A stretch of 15,967 nt of DNA from Candidatus Woesearchaeota archaeon (GCA_019322815.1 JAHWIB010000032.1:1-15967), one strand, 5' to 3'; counted from the stretch's first letter, positions 1-8,122 are shown. Notes: a model not told the origin generated them from the letters alone. Numbers and translations: made by a program.

Positions 1-1
1 A

Positions 2-766
2 AAAGACACAGTAGAATCATTAGTAGAAGGCGGCAAGGCAACTGCTGCTCCGCCATTAGGGCCAGCTTTAGGTCCAAAAGGAGTTAATATAGGCCAGGTA
101 GTTGCTGAAATAAACAAAAAAACAGAAGCCTTCAAAGGAATGCAGGTTCCTGTAAAGGTCATAATAGATACTGATACAAAAGAATTTGAAATTGAAGTTG
201 GAACTCCACCAGCTTCTGCTTTGATCAAGAAAGAAGCAGGCGTTGAAAAGGGTTCTGGAAATCCTAAAGAAGAAAAGGTTGCTGACTTGTTAATTGAGCA
301 GATAATCAAGATTGCAAAGATGAAGGAAGGGAATTTATTAGGAGCAAATTTGAAGGAAAAGGTTAAAGAAGTTATTGGAACATGCAATAGCATGGGAATT
401 CTTGTTGAAGGTGTTCCTGGTGTTGAGGCAATAAAACTTGTTAATCAGGGCAAATTTGATGAAGAGATTAGAACTGAAAAAACTGAATTAAGCGCTGAAG
501 AAAAGAAGAAATTAGAAGAAGAAAAGAAAAAACTTGCTGAAGAAATTGAAAAGAGAAGAGCAGAATATGAGAAACTTGCTAAAGAGATTATTGAAGGTAT
601 GTCTGGAAAAGAAAGAGGAGAAATCAGAGGCAAGTTAAAAGAAGCAAAGATACCAGCAGCTATTATTGATGAATTAATGCCTGCAGAAGAAGCAGCTGGA
701 GCTCCTGCAGCTGAGGCTAAACCTGCAGAAGGAGAAGCGAAAAAAGAAGAAGCAGCAAAAGAATAA
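2..766 (+). CDS. rpl11: Large ribosomal subunit protein uL11, N-terminus cut by window edge, with C-terminal extension
   Basis: uL11 binds 23S rRNA at the base of the ribosomal stalk and helps form the GTPase centre where translation factors dock. The frame is open from base 2, upstream of the first ATG at 140. The first in-window residues include the N-terminal signature GGKATAAPPLGPALGPKGVN, so only a few residues are missing. The archaeal core follows (FKGMQVPVKVIID, EVGTPPASALIKKEAG, IIKIAKMKEGNLL, VIGTCNSMGILVEG) and ends near base 465. About 95 further residues form an extension: a Lys/Glu-rich stretch likely to be coiled coil (about 480-590), a short helical segment (about 590-690), and an Ala/Pro/Glu/Lys-rich tail (about 690-763). 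Archaeal uL11 is usually about 160 residues, so the extension is notable. The gene ends its cluster: no L1, L10 or L12 gene follows, and the next gene is convergent. The family call is secure; the role of the tail is unknown. Confidence 0.97.
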   Translation, partial: KDTVESLVEGGKATAAPPLGPALGPKGVNIGQVVAEINKKTEAFKGMQVPVKVIIDTDTKEFEIEVGTPPASALIKKEAGVEKGSGNPKEEKVADLLIEQIIKIAKMKEGNLLGANLKEKVKEVIGTCNSMGILVEGVPGVEAIKLVNQGKFDEEIRTEKTELSAEEKKKLEEEKKKLAEEIEKRRAEYEKLAKEIIEGMSGKERGEIRGKLKEAKIPAAIIDELMPAEEAAGAPAAEAKPAEGEAKKEEAAKE

Positions 767-781
767 AAAAATAATTTTTTC
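764..781. terminator. Bidirectional poly-A/poly-T terminator between convergent genes
   Basis: A run of seven A (765-771) is followed by a run of six T (775-780). Read on the plus strand the T run gives a U-tract 8 nt after the uL11 stop codon. Read on the minus strand the A run gives a U-tract after the 58-residue gene. Archaeal RNA polymerase stops at U-tracts without needing a hairpin, so one short element can serve both convergent genes. Confidence 0.6.
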
Positions 782-958
782 TTATCTATGATGGCCTCTT
801 GATATCTTAGTTACTTCTTGTTTTATATATTGTATATCTTTTTTATGATGCAAAATAAAATACAATAATATTATAGCTTCAAACAAGATTATTATGGTAA
901 TTATACCCATTGCAACAAGCAATTCAACCAAAGGAATATCTATACCGAAAAAATACAT
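782..958 (-). CDS. 58-residue single-span membrane peptide, function unknown
   Basis: I do not recognise a family. The ATG at 958 is preferred over an in-frame GTG at 967, because GAGGTG at 970-965 is a good Shine-Dalgarno site 6 nt upstream of the ATG and would itself contain the GTG. The peptide starts MYFFGIDIPLVELLVAMG and has one long hydrophobic segment at about residues 10-38. A short polar, basic tail with several His residues follows (HHKKDIQYIKQEV, ending RGHHR). The length of the hydrophobic stretch would allow one long or tilted helix. The tail could be a short amphipathic or coiled-coil segment, facing the cytoplasm by the positive-inside rule. It lies 67 nt downstream of the 454-residue surface protein gene, on the same strand, with its own TATA box. 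A part in the surface-protein system is inferred from position only. Confidence 0.7.
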   Translation of the reverse strand: MYFFGIDIPLVELLVAMGIITIIILFEAIILLYFILHHKKDIQYIKQEVTKISRGHHR

Positions 959-964
959 TTTATA

Positions 965-970
965 CACCTC
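965..970 (-). promoter_or_regulatory. Shine-Dalgarno site GAGGTG for the 58-residue gene
   Basis: The minus strand reads GAGGTG, then six bases, then ATG at 958. The same GAGGTG is used before the cation ATPase (9024-9029), which supports it as the standard ribosome binding site of this genome. It decides the start of the small gene. Confidence 0.65.
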
Positions 971-996
971 TTTTTATCTTGTATATTTTTTTGAAA

Positions 997-1004
997 ATAT
1001 AAAT
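997..1004 (-). promoter_or_regulatory. TATA box for the 58-residue gene
   Basis: The minus strand reads ATTTATAT, preceded by an A/G-rich stretch that can serve as a BRE. Initiation about 26 nt past the box centre would fall near 974, giving a leader of about 16 nt with room for the GAGGTG site. Confidence 0.45.
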
Positions 1005-1025
1005 CTTTCTTTTTTAAATAAAGAT

Positions 1026-2390
1026 TTATTGTTTTTTCTTTTTAATATATTTTTTATAGTGCTCTTGAACTGTCTTTTTTGGCCAGCCTTTTTTTACTAG
1101 TATCTCTTTGATTTCTCTAAAAGTATGGCCTCTTCTTAATGTTTCATCAAAAAATGGATCAAGTATATGTGAATGAGGCATTTTTTTAATTTCCTCAACT
1201 TCTTTTTTAATTTGGTATTTATAAGTTGATATGAAAGCAACTGATAATATCACTACTAAGATTAGACCTAATAAAGAAGCAAAATAATTCTTTTTTGGAG
1301 GGTCAAAAAGAATTGGTTTTTCTAATAAAGGAGCAGTTATCTTGTTTATTAAATTAAGGTCATAAAGGGATTCTGCCACTTTTCTATCTTTTTCATAAAG
1401 CACTGCTTTAAGGACATAGTCTGATCCTGCTATATCTTCATTGTATTCATATTTATAGGCTACAATCTTAATATCATTTGCTTTGATTGTATATGGGCCA
1501 AAGTATTCTATTAATGTTGGTTTTGATGATTCCTGGCCTATATTAAATTCAATATTATATCTTTTATCTTCATCTTTTGTATTATATATAATCATATAAA
1601 CATCTAGTATATTATCTTCACGGATATCAGGTATTACAAAGAACTGCGGAAAGTCTATGATATTATTAATTGCTTTATCATAGATTACTTCTTCATCTGA
1701 CCTGATGATTAAATGCAGCTCTTTTTCTGTAGCATTTGTAATAGGTGTGAAAATTGTAAAATTAATTTGAATCATTTCTCCTGGATCTAGTTTGTCATAA
1801 TGCTGAGTGGGAGTTGTGTTCCATTGAAGAAGTCTTGAACCTAATACGCTATGTGCAGTTAATCCGCTCATTCCTGTTCCCCAATTTTCACCTATTCTTG
1901 TAGTAAATGCAATATCTGTTGATGGGAGAAGAGGAGTTTCCATTGATGCAAAGAAACTGATTGAATTTGTTCCAGTATTTGTAATTGTAGCTGAATAACC
2001 ACTTTCTGATTGTAGGCCTGAATAAATTTCATTAGGGCCATCTACAGATACTGATATTTCACTTGGTGCGCCTTCTCCTTCTGCAGGAGTTTCTGGACAA
2101 ATTTCATAGCCAACTTCTCTTGATGCTGGTTGGCATGCTGGCCATGGAGGGAACCATTCCAATAAAGCTGTTTTCTTCCTTGTAATTCCTGGAGAGCATT
2201 CTTCTGGTTCCCATATATATTCTATATTTTTAAGTGTGCATGAAGGAGGTCTTGGCCCAATATATCCTCCAACAGCTATACCTGTTATAGTAGGCCTTAC
2301 TTTTACTTGAACATACATTGCAAATAATAGAATAGCACAGACTGACAAAGTAATCAGTAAAATGTCTTTATGGATAGTTTTTTTAAACAT
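1026..2390 (-). CDS. Surface protein with N- and C-terminal membrane segments and a cytoplasmic helical tail domain
   Basis: A 454-residue protein of unrecognised family. Residues 11-27 form an N-terminal membrane anchor or uncleaved signal, followed by TGIAVGG, a kind of sequence I associate with DPANN surface proteins. A short segment with four cysteines follows (C51, C65, C86, C98), then a beta-rich ectodomain of about 260 residues (about 110-365) with a few N-glycosylation sequons. A second membrane helix lies at about 369-389. The charged tail ends in an apparent two-helix unit at about 415-446, with a glycine-tryptophan turn at 435-436 between predicted helices (TFREIKEILVKKGW). The ATG is supported by GAGATG five bases upstream. 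The gene lies 59 nt after the giant surface protein, and no U-tract separates them, so readthrough is possible besides its own promoter. Both termini would be inside and the ectodomain outside. Function is unknown; scaffold or signalling roles are guesses. Confidence 0.85.
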   Translation of the reverse strand: MFKKTIHKDILLITLSVCAILLFAMYVQVKVRPTITGIAVGGYIGPRPPSCTLKNIEYIWEPEECSPGITRKKTALLEWFPPWPACQPASREVGYEICPETPAEGEGAPSEISVSVDGPNEIYSGLQSESGYSATITNTGTNSISFFASMETPLLPSTDIAFTTRIGENWGTGMSGLTAHSVLGSRLLQWNTTPTQHYDKLDPGEMIQINFTIFTPITNATEKELHLIIRSDEEVIYDKAINNIIDFPQFFVIPDIREDNILDVYMIIYNTKDEDKRYNIEFNIGQESSKPTLIEYFGPYTIKANDIKIVAYKYEYNEDIAGSDYVLKAVLYEKDRKVAESLYDLNLINKITAPLLEKPILFDPPKKNYFASLLGLILVVILSVAFISTYKYQIKKEVEEIKKMPHSHILDPFFDETLRRGHTFREIKEILVKKGWPKKTVQEHYKKYIKKKKQ

Positions 2391-2433
2391 TTTTCATCTC
2401 TTTTTGTTCTATATCTATAAATACTTATTATGG

Positions 2434-2443
2434 TATTTAAATA
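2434..2443 (-). promoter_or_regulatory. TATA box for the 454-residue surface protein gene
   Basis: The minus strand reads TATTTAAATA, a strong archaeal TATA element, just past the stop codon of the giant gene. Initiation would fall near 2412, leaving a leader of about 22 nt that includes the GAGATG site. A second, weaker TATA-like sequence (ATTTATAG, near 2414-2421) lies closer to the start. Confidence 0.5.
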
Positions 2444-2449
2444 TTTTTA

Positions 2450-5400
2450 TTATCTTTTTGTTTTCTTTTTTCCTATTTTTGCTTTTTTAAATTTTTTATA
2501 CTTTTTAATCAATTTGGCTTGCAATATAATTATCTCTTTTTTAATTTTCTTTAAAAAATTTTTTATATAATCTTTTGTAGGTATTTTTCCATATGTCTTT
2601 TTTTTAGCTACATCTTCCAATACATTTGTTGTTTCTATTTTAGTTCTTTGATAATATTCTATCAAAATAACTGTTATTAATGTCAAAATAACAAATAATG
2701 CTATTAAAAATTTGATATTCTGTTTTATCTGTATCAATATATTTTCTATTGAATGAACTATAGAATATGAAATAGTCGGCACTTCAATAAGAACTGGCTT
2801 AAGCGGTGTATAACATATATTTGTATTTGGATTGCATTTATTTATGCAGTCGTTATCAGTTATACAATTTTTTCCATCCTGGCAAGGAAGGCAGATTCCT
2901 CCGCAATCTATATCTGTTTCATCCTGGTTTGTTATATTGTCACCGCAGGTTTCTTCATAGGTATAAATACAAGGCCTTGTTTCTGTTATAGTTCCTGCAT
3001 TGCAGGTTCCCATATCTGTACAATCTCTTATTTGTATTCCTTCTGATGTGCATTCTGACCATTCTTCACATATCCAGTTGTTTGAGCATACTCCTTTTGT
3101 TGATGCACCACCTTTTGCTGGAGGAGGTGTGACAGCTGTTTCTTGTTTTATTGAAAATGCACTAAAACTGCTGGTTGTGAAAGTGAATGTATCTGCTGCA
3201 TTGTTCTGGGCTGCTGAAATCTTATACCAGCTGCTTAAACATTGCCTTGCTGTGAAATTCCAGTTATCACATTTGTAAACAGCCAGATTATTTTCATCTG
3301 TATAAGAAGTTCCTGAATAACTTATAGTTATCTGCGCATTTGTAAATGTATAAGTATTATTTATTCCATATGTAACAAGGTAACCAGATGTGATGTTTTT
3401 ATCTATTCCTAATGTTTCATTGGTATTTAAAGATAAATTGATATTGTTTAGCTTTATTACGATATCTCCTGCTAATACAAGGAATTCCAGATCATAAAAT
3501 ATATTTGTGCGAGTATCAGACTGGCTTCCTGTAAATTGAAGCAGGCCTATCTGTTTGTTTGTGCCTGTAAAATATATTGTTAAATTGACTGGAATTCCTG
3601 TTAGATTTACATCAATTATATTAAACTGGACATTAACTGATGCACTGCCTGCTATAAAATAATCTTCTTCTGTATCAATATTTCCTGATGTATCATTTGC
3701 AAAGAATGTGACATTATGCCTGCCAGCCAAAACAGTTGTATAACTTGAAGGCAGACTGATTGTTTGTGTAGTTCCATTTGGCAGAGTAATATTTGCAAAT
3801 TTTCCGTATATTACTCCGTTGTCTGTTGCAGATACATTTAAATCAACATTATTTCCTATAGTTGGATCATATGGGGATATTGATGTTGATGTAATTGCAG
3901 GATTTTCATTGTCTTCAACATTTATGAAATGTATTTCTGAGCTTGAGGTGTAATTTTGTGTTTCATTATATATTGCAGTAATATTAAATATTCCTGTTGA
4001 ATTGTATGATGATATGTTTGTTAAAGGAACATTTCCTGATGCAATCAAATTATTATCTTTATATAATTCTGCATAACCTGATGCTGGTGTTATTAATTGA
4101 ACTGTATGATTTACTGAATCTCCTAATTCTATTGTTATATTGCTGTCATTTCCATTCAATAAAAGATTAATTTCTGAAGAAGTTTTGTTTACAGCTGCAA
4201 AGAATGTTTTTGATGATGATGAATAATTCTGATTTCCTGGATTAATGACAGTGTAATTATAATAACCTGCTGCTAATGTTATTGGTGTATTATTTTCTAA
4301 TGATACATCACTTCCATTTCTATACATTGATGCTGTTAAAATATTTGTTGAATAAACAGCTGTTATTGTCTGAGGATAAGTTACAGTTATGTTATTTTCT
4401 ACTCCATTTAGAGAAAGATTTACTATTGTCTGTATTTTATTAATAGTCAAAGTATTATTTGTGCTATTAGCAGTATAATTTTGAGCAGCTGAATTATTAC
4501 ATACATATAGATAACTTCCTGCTGCTAATGTTTGTATATCTGGTATTGAAACAAGTGTTCCATTTCTGTATAATAATGCAGTTACTTCATTATTATCAGC
4601 TGAGCAATTAATTGTTGTCTGTGTTCCATAATTTTCTGTCCATGATGGAATTGCTGTTAAGTTTAGTGCTGTTGATGCTTTATTTATAATATAAGTAGAA
4701 CTGTTTGTCGCAGATGTATAATTGGCTGTTTCTGAAACATTACATTCATATAAATAACTTTCAGCTGCTAATGTTACTAATATTCCATTTTCACTTGTTA
4801 TATCTGTTCCATTTCTGTATAATTTAGCAGATATTTCTGGATTTGTGCATGAACAGGATGCATTAATTGCTGTTCCGTATATTTGCGGTGAAGCTGGGTT
4901 AATTATTAATGAACAGGAAGAGGGAATCTTTGCCAGTACTGTTAATATATTTGATTGTGAAGCAGAAGTATAATTTTGGCTTCCTGTTGTATTGCATGTA
5001 TAATTATAAGTTCCTGGACTTAATGTCTGCACATCTGGATTTGAAACTAATGTGTTGTTTCTATAAAGATTGACAGAAACTTCTGCATTATCTGCAGAGC
5101 AGCTTGCATTTGTCTGTGTTCCATTAATAACTGATTGGGATGGTGCTATTGTTAAGTTTAATGCTGTTGATGCTTTGTTTATTGTATAGGTACTGCTGTT
5201 TGCTGCAGATGTATAATTTTGAGTAGAACTTACATTGCATGCATAATTATATATTCCTGCTGGTAAAATTAATAATTGATTATTTTCTGAACTTACATTT
5301 GTTCCATCTCTATATAATGCAGCAGAGGCTTCTGGATTTGTGCATGAGCAAGAAGCATTGATTGCAGTTGGATATGTTTGTGGTGAAGCAGGATTAATTA

Positions 5401-8122
5401 TTAATGAACAAGTTGAAGTATTCTTATTAACAGTTGCGAAGAATGTTTTTGATGATGATGAATAATTCTGATTTCCTGGATTAATGGCAGTGTAATTATA
5501 ATAACCTGCTGCTAATGTTATTGGTGTATTATTTTCTAATGATACATCACTTCCATTTCTATACATTGCTGCTGTTAAAATATTTGTTGAATAAACAGCT
5601 GTGATTGTCTGAGGATAAGTAATAGTTAAATTATTTTCAACTCCATTTAGAGAAAGATTTACTGTTGTTCCTGCTTTGTTTATTGTGAATGTCCAATTAT
5701 CTGTTTGATTAAATTGGTTATTTGTATCATTTGCATGTGATCTCCAATAATGGGTTCCTGCTGGCAATATACTTGAATAATTATAAGTCCCATTTGTTGA
5801 ATTTCCATTGATCAAATTCATGCTGTAATTTGCTGGTGCTCCTGAGTAATTGCTTTCAAACCAGACATTTGAAATTCCATGATCATCCTGCCATGTTATA
5901 TTGAAATAACTTTGAGTTATTGGTGAATATGCTGCTGCAATGTTTGATTGATTATTTGACCAGTAAGGAGGATTATCGATGATTATAGTATAATTCAGTT
6001 TAATGCTCCTATTATTGTCCCCCCAATCAAAGTTTCCGCTGCTGTCATATGCTAAGCAGTTCCATGTGTAGTTTCCAACTCCTAATTCCAAAATCCATTG
6101 CGCTGAATCAGATGTTCCTGTCAATGAGGCTGATTGATTCAAGCTAAATGAAGAGTTTGTTGAATTAGTAATATATAATGAAATATTGTCTAATCCTAAA
6201 TTATCTGCTGCAGAACAATTGAATGTTATATTAATCAATGGAGATGAATCATTTATGTAATTATCAGCAGGATTATTTAATACTGCTGTTGGATTAATAT
6301 TATCTGCACTTATATTTGCAGAATCACTTAATGTTATTGTCTGGAATCCTGCTGCAGTACAAGTTATATTATAATCTTTAATTCCAGATGCTGCGAATGA
6401 TCTGTTATATTCATATAATGATGAGGTTGCATTATAAACCATTGAATTTCCAGCTGAATCTGCATAATCAATAGTACATGCTGCTCCTAATATTGGCTGG
6501 TTATTATTCTTTCTTGTATAGTTTGCATAAAATATAACCTGCTCAGTTATATATTTGGTTAAGTTATCTTTATCAGGATCTGTCTGATCCCATATCTCTA
6601 ATTGTGAATTTCCAACTGTTGTAAAATTAGTGAAATGAGTTACATTAAACACAGCTGTTCCGCTGCTGTAACTAACATTGCTGCAGATTGATGGAGGGCA
6701 TAATTCTCCATTAATATAAACTAAAGGAGGGACATCCCAAGTAAGATTTCTGATTGTGATTTCTGCAGATGAATTAAAGCTTGTGTCAAGATTTTCTGAA
6801 ATAACTTCTACATAATTATTATCAAATATTATATTTAGGTTAAAATCAGAATCAAGAGCATTGACATTATTATACCATCTAATCATTGCTGTTGGAGGAT
6901 CATCAATAACAGCATTGCTGACATTTGTTATATCAGGAACATTACTCCAGTCTGTGGTGTTTCCAGTAAAGTTTGAGTATAAAGGAACAGCAGTTGTATT
7001 AACTTTGAATAATCTTGTATTGCTTGTATCTGAGTTTCCATGATCATCATATGCTTTACAATACCAGTTATAATTACCATCGGTTATATTTAACAAAGTA
7101 AAATTAGCATTGTAATTTGTTCCGCTTATTGATATTGTTTGATTTAAACTATTATTTATATATAATGAAATATTTTTCAAATTTATGTTATCTGCAGCAG
7201 AGCAGTTAAAATAAACATTTCCATCTACATCAACTGAATTATTATAAGGCATTATAGACTGCATTGCTGGAGGCTGATTATCATAATTAACAGCAAAGGT
7301 ATAATTATTATTTCCCCAGTCATACTTATTTCCATCATCATAAGCCAGGCAGTTCCACTTGTAATTGCCATTAATCAGATTATTTCTGGTGAATGCAGCT
7401 GAACCATATGTTCCTGTTAAAGCCTGAGTACCATTTGCCTGCCATGCTCCGCTATAATTCCAATAAAAAGTAATATTTGTTAATCCGTAATCATCTGCTG
7501 CAGAACAATTAAAAGTTACATTATTTGTTGCTGTAAATATTATTCCATTTGCCGGACTATTAAGGCTTACATTTGGATAATTATCTGTATAATTAACAGC
7601 AGCCCATGTTTCATAAATATAAAATGTTCCTCCATCAGCACCCCCTATTCTGTCTGTTTGGATCCTGATTCTTAAATCATTTTGTATTTCTGTAAAAGTC
7701 CAAGTGCCATCTTCTCCTGCTGATTGTTCTATAACTGAATATGTTAAATTTGTTCTTAATTGATTTCCTGTTGCTAATGCTTTTAGATTATACCAGTTTG
7801 TTCCTGCATTATCAGAATACTGCAGTCCCCACATATCATCAGTTGTTCCTGCGACAGCTAAATCAAAAGTAACATTTACTTTGCTGATTGTTTTTGATAA
7901 TAAATTTGTATAGACACGGTAATCAAGTGTTCCTGGATTTGCACCTGTTCCTAAATCAAATGAAGCAAAAGTTGCAAAATTATTGTCATAGGCATTTGCA
8001 GGATTTGTACCTATGGCATTATTGTCTGTAAAAGCAGTTGGTCTGATATTTACTTGTAGTGCATTAGCTAATTGAATTAATGTAAACACTGCAAAAATCC
8101 AGACTAATAACTTTGATCTCAT
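2450..8122 (-). CDS. Giant membrane-anchored repeat surface glycoprotein (1890 residues)
   Basis: A secreted protein held in the membrane by its C-terminus. Residues 1-21 are a signal peptide, with likely cleavage after ANA. Residues about 22-180 are a beta-sandwich-like domain. Two Ig-like repeats follow at about 183-375, marked by FNCSAADN near the start and WNCLAYDD near the end. A mixed region spans about 376-607, and two more Ig-like units lie at about 608-816. An array of six related 81-84 residue units occupies 817-1313, with a divergent seventh to about 1404. After more beta domains and a Pro/Gly linker near 1670 come a thrombospondin-type-1-like module (from C1679, CSNNWICEEWSEC) and a second Cys-rich module with the motif DETDIDCGG. 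Then a membrane helix (1805-1824) and a 66-residue, very Lys-rich cytoplasmic tail. I count about 110 N-X-S/T sequons by eye. The start overlaps the upstream stop as ATGA. An S-layer, adhesin or host-contact role is plausible but unproven. Confidence 0.92.
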   Translation of the reverse strand: MRSKLLVWIFAVFTLIQLANALQVNIRPTAFTDNNAIGTNPANAYDNNFATFASFDLGTGANPGTLDYRVYTNLLSKTISKVNVTFDLAVAGTTDDMWGLQYSDNAGTNWYNLKALATGNQLRTNLTYSVIEQSAGEDGTWTFTEIQNDLRIRIQTDRIGGADGGTFYIYETWAAVNYTDNYPNVSLNSPANGIIFTATNNVTFNCSAADDYGLTNITFYWNYSGAWQANGTQALTGTYGSAAFTRNNLINGNYKWNCLAYDDGNKYDWGNNNYTFAVNYDNQPPAMQSIMPYNNSVDVDGNVYFNCSAADNINLKNISLYINNSLNQTISISGTNYNANFTLLNITDGNYNWYCKAYDDHGNSDTSNTRLFKVNTTAVPLYSNFTGNTTDWSNVPDITNVSNAVIDDPPTAMIRWYNNVNALDSDFNLNIIFDNNYVEVISENLDTSFNSSAEITIRNLTWDVPPLVYINGELCPPSICSNVSYSSGTAVFNVTHFTNFTTVGNSQLEIWDQTDPDKDNLTKYITEQVIFYANYTRKNNNQPILGAACTIDYADSAGNSMVYNATSSLYEYNRSFAASGIKDYNITCTAAGFQTITLSDSANISADNINPTAVLNNPADNYINDSSPLINITFNCSAADNLGLDNISLYITNSTNSSFSLNQSASLTGTSDSAQWILELGVGNYTWNCLAYDSSGNFDWGDNNRSIKLNYTIIIDNPPYWSNNQSNIAAAYSPITQSYFNITWQDDHGISNVWFESNYSGAPANYSMNLINGNSTNGTYNYSSILPAGTHYWRSHANDTNNQFNQTDNWTFTINKAGTTVNLSLNGVENNLTITYPQTITAVYSTNILTAAMYRNGSDVSLENNTPITLAAGYYNYTAINPGNQNYSSSSKTFFATVNKNTSTCSLIINPASPQTYPTAINASCSCTNPEASAALYRDGTNVSSENNQLLILPAGIYNYACNVSSTQNYTSAANSSTYTINKASTALNLTIAPSQSVINGTQTNASCSADNAEVSVNLYRNNTLVSNPDVQTLSPGTYNYTCNTTGSQNYTSASQSNILTVLAKIPSSCSLIINPASPQIYGTAINASCSCTNPEISAKLYRNGTDITSENGILVTLAAESYLYECNVSETANYTSATNSSTYIINKASTALNLTAIPSWTENYGTQTTINCSADNNEVTALLYRNGTLVSIPDIQTLAAGSYLYVCNNSAAQNYTANSTNNTLTINKIQTIVNLSLNGVENNITVTYPQTITAVYSTNILTASMYRNGSDVSLENNTPITLAAGYYNYTVINPGNQNYSSSSKTFFAAVNKTSSEINLLLNGNDSNITIELGDSVNHTVQLITPASGYAELYKDNNLIASGNVPLTNISSYNSTGIFNITAIYNETQNYTSSSEIHFINVEDNENPAITSTSISPYDPTIGNNVDLNVSATDNGVIYGKFANITLPNGTTQTISLPSSYTTVLAGRHNVTFFANDTSGNIDTEEDYFIAGSASVNVQFNIIDVNLTGIPVNLTIYFTGTNKQIGLLQFTGSQSDTRTNIFYDLEFLVLAGDIVIKLNNINLSLNTNETLGIDKNITSGYLVTYGINNTYTFTNAQITISYSGTSYTDENNLAVYKCDNWNFTARQCLSSWYKISAAQNNAADTFTFTTSSFSAFSIKQETAVTPPPAKGGASTKGVCSNNWICEEWSECTSEGIQIRDCTDMGTCNAGTITETRPCIYTYEETCGDNITNQDETDIDCGGICLPCQDGKNCITDNDCINKCNPNTNICYTPLKPVLIEVPTISYSIVHSIENILIQIKQNIKFLIALFVILTLITVILIEYYQRTKIETTNVLEDVAKKKTYGKIPTKDYIKNFLKKIKKEIIILQAKLIKKYKKFKKAKIGKKKTKR
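4197..4429. repeat. 233-bp direct repeat, copy 2 in gene order (unit A')
   Basis: It matches 5436-5668 with about 10 mismatches by eye, near 96% identity, at a distance of 1239 bp. Most mismatches gather at the end that encodes the start of the unit (4380-4424). It is much closer to its partner than any other unit in the array. Confidence 0.9.
5436..5668. repeat. 233-bp direct repeat, copy 1 in gene order (unit A)
   Basis: Partner of 4197-4429. The two copies encode residues about 819-896 and 1232-1309 and flank the B-C-B'-C' units. The spacing of 1239 bp is a multiple of three. Confidence 0.9.

Larger units (their letters stand above)
4184..5674 (-). repeat. Array of six 81-84 residue repeat units in order A-B-C-B'-C'-A'
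   Basis: Units sit at residues 817-900 (A), 901-983 (B), 984-1065 (C), 1066-1148 (B'), 1149-1229 (C') and 1230-1313 (A'). All share a pattern of LYRNGT or MYRNGS in the middle, an AAG-type turn followed by Tyr/Asn residues, a QNYTS-like segment, and an NK end. A units carry LSLNGVENN and lack the paired Cys. B units carry CSLIINPASPQ and CSCTNPE. C units carry ALNLT and CSADN. B to B' and C to C' are both shifted by 165 residues, which points to duplication of a B-C pair. A to A' is shifted by 413 residues. Confidence 0.85.

Noticed and set aside
894..1100. Plus-strand open frame across the 58-residue gene and its promoter.
   Set aside because: It runs antisense through two supported genes and their control sites, with T-rich low-complexity sequence and no ribosome site.
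2450..2820. PGF-CTERM or sortase-type sorting signal at the C-terminus of the giant protein.
   Set aside because: No PGF or LPxTG motif is seen before the membrane helix, and the cytoplasmic tail of 66 residues is far too long for such signals.
3000..3278. Plus-strand open frames opposite the giant surface gene (also at 2806-2991 and 6861-7043).
   Set aside because: They mirror the biased codon use of the real minus-strand gene, have no start signals and encode no recognisable domain.
4184..5674. CRISPR array suggested by regular repetition.
   Set aside because: Units are about 245 bp, divergent and in frame within one long coding sequence; there are no short identical repeats with unique spacers.
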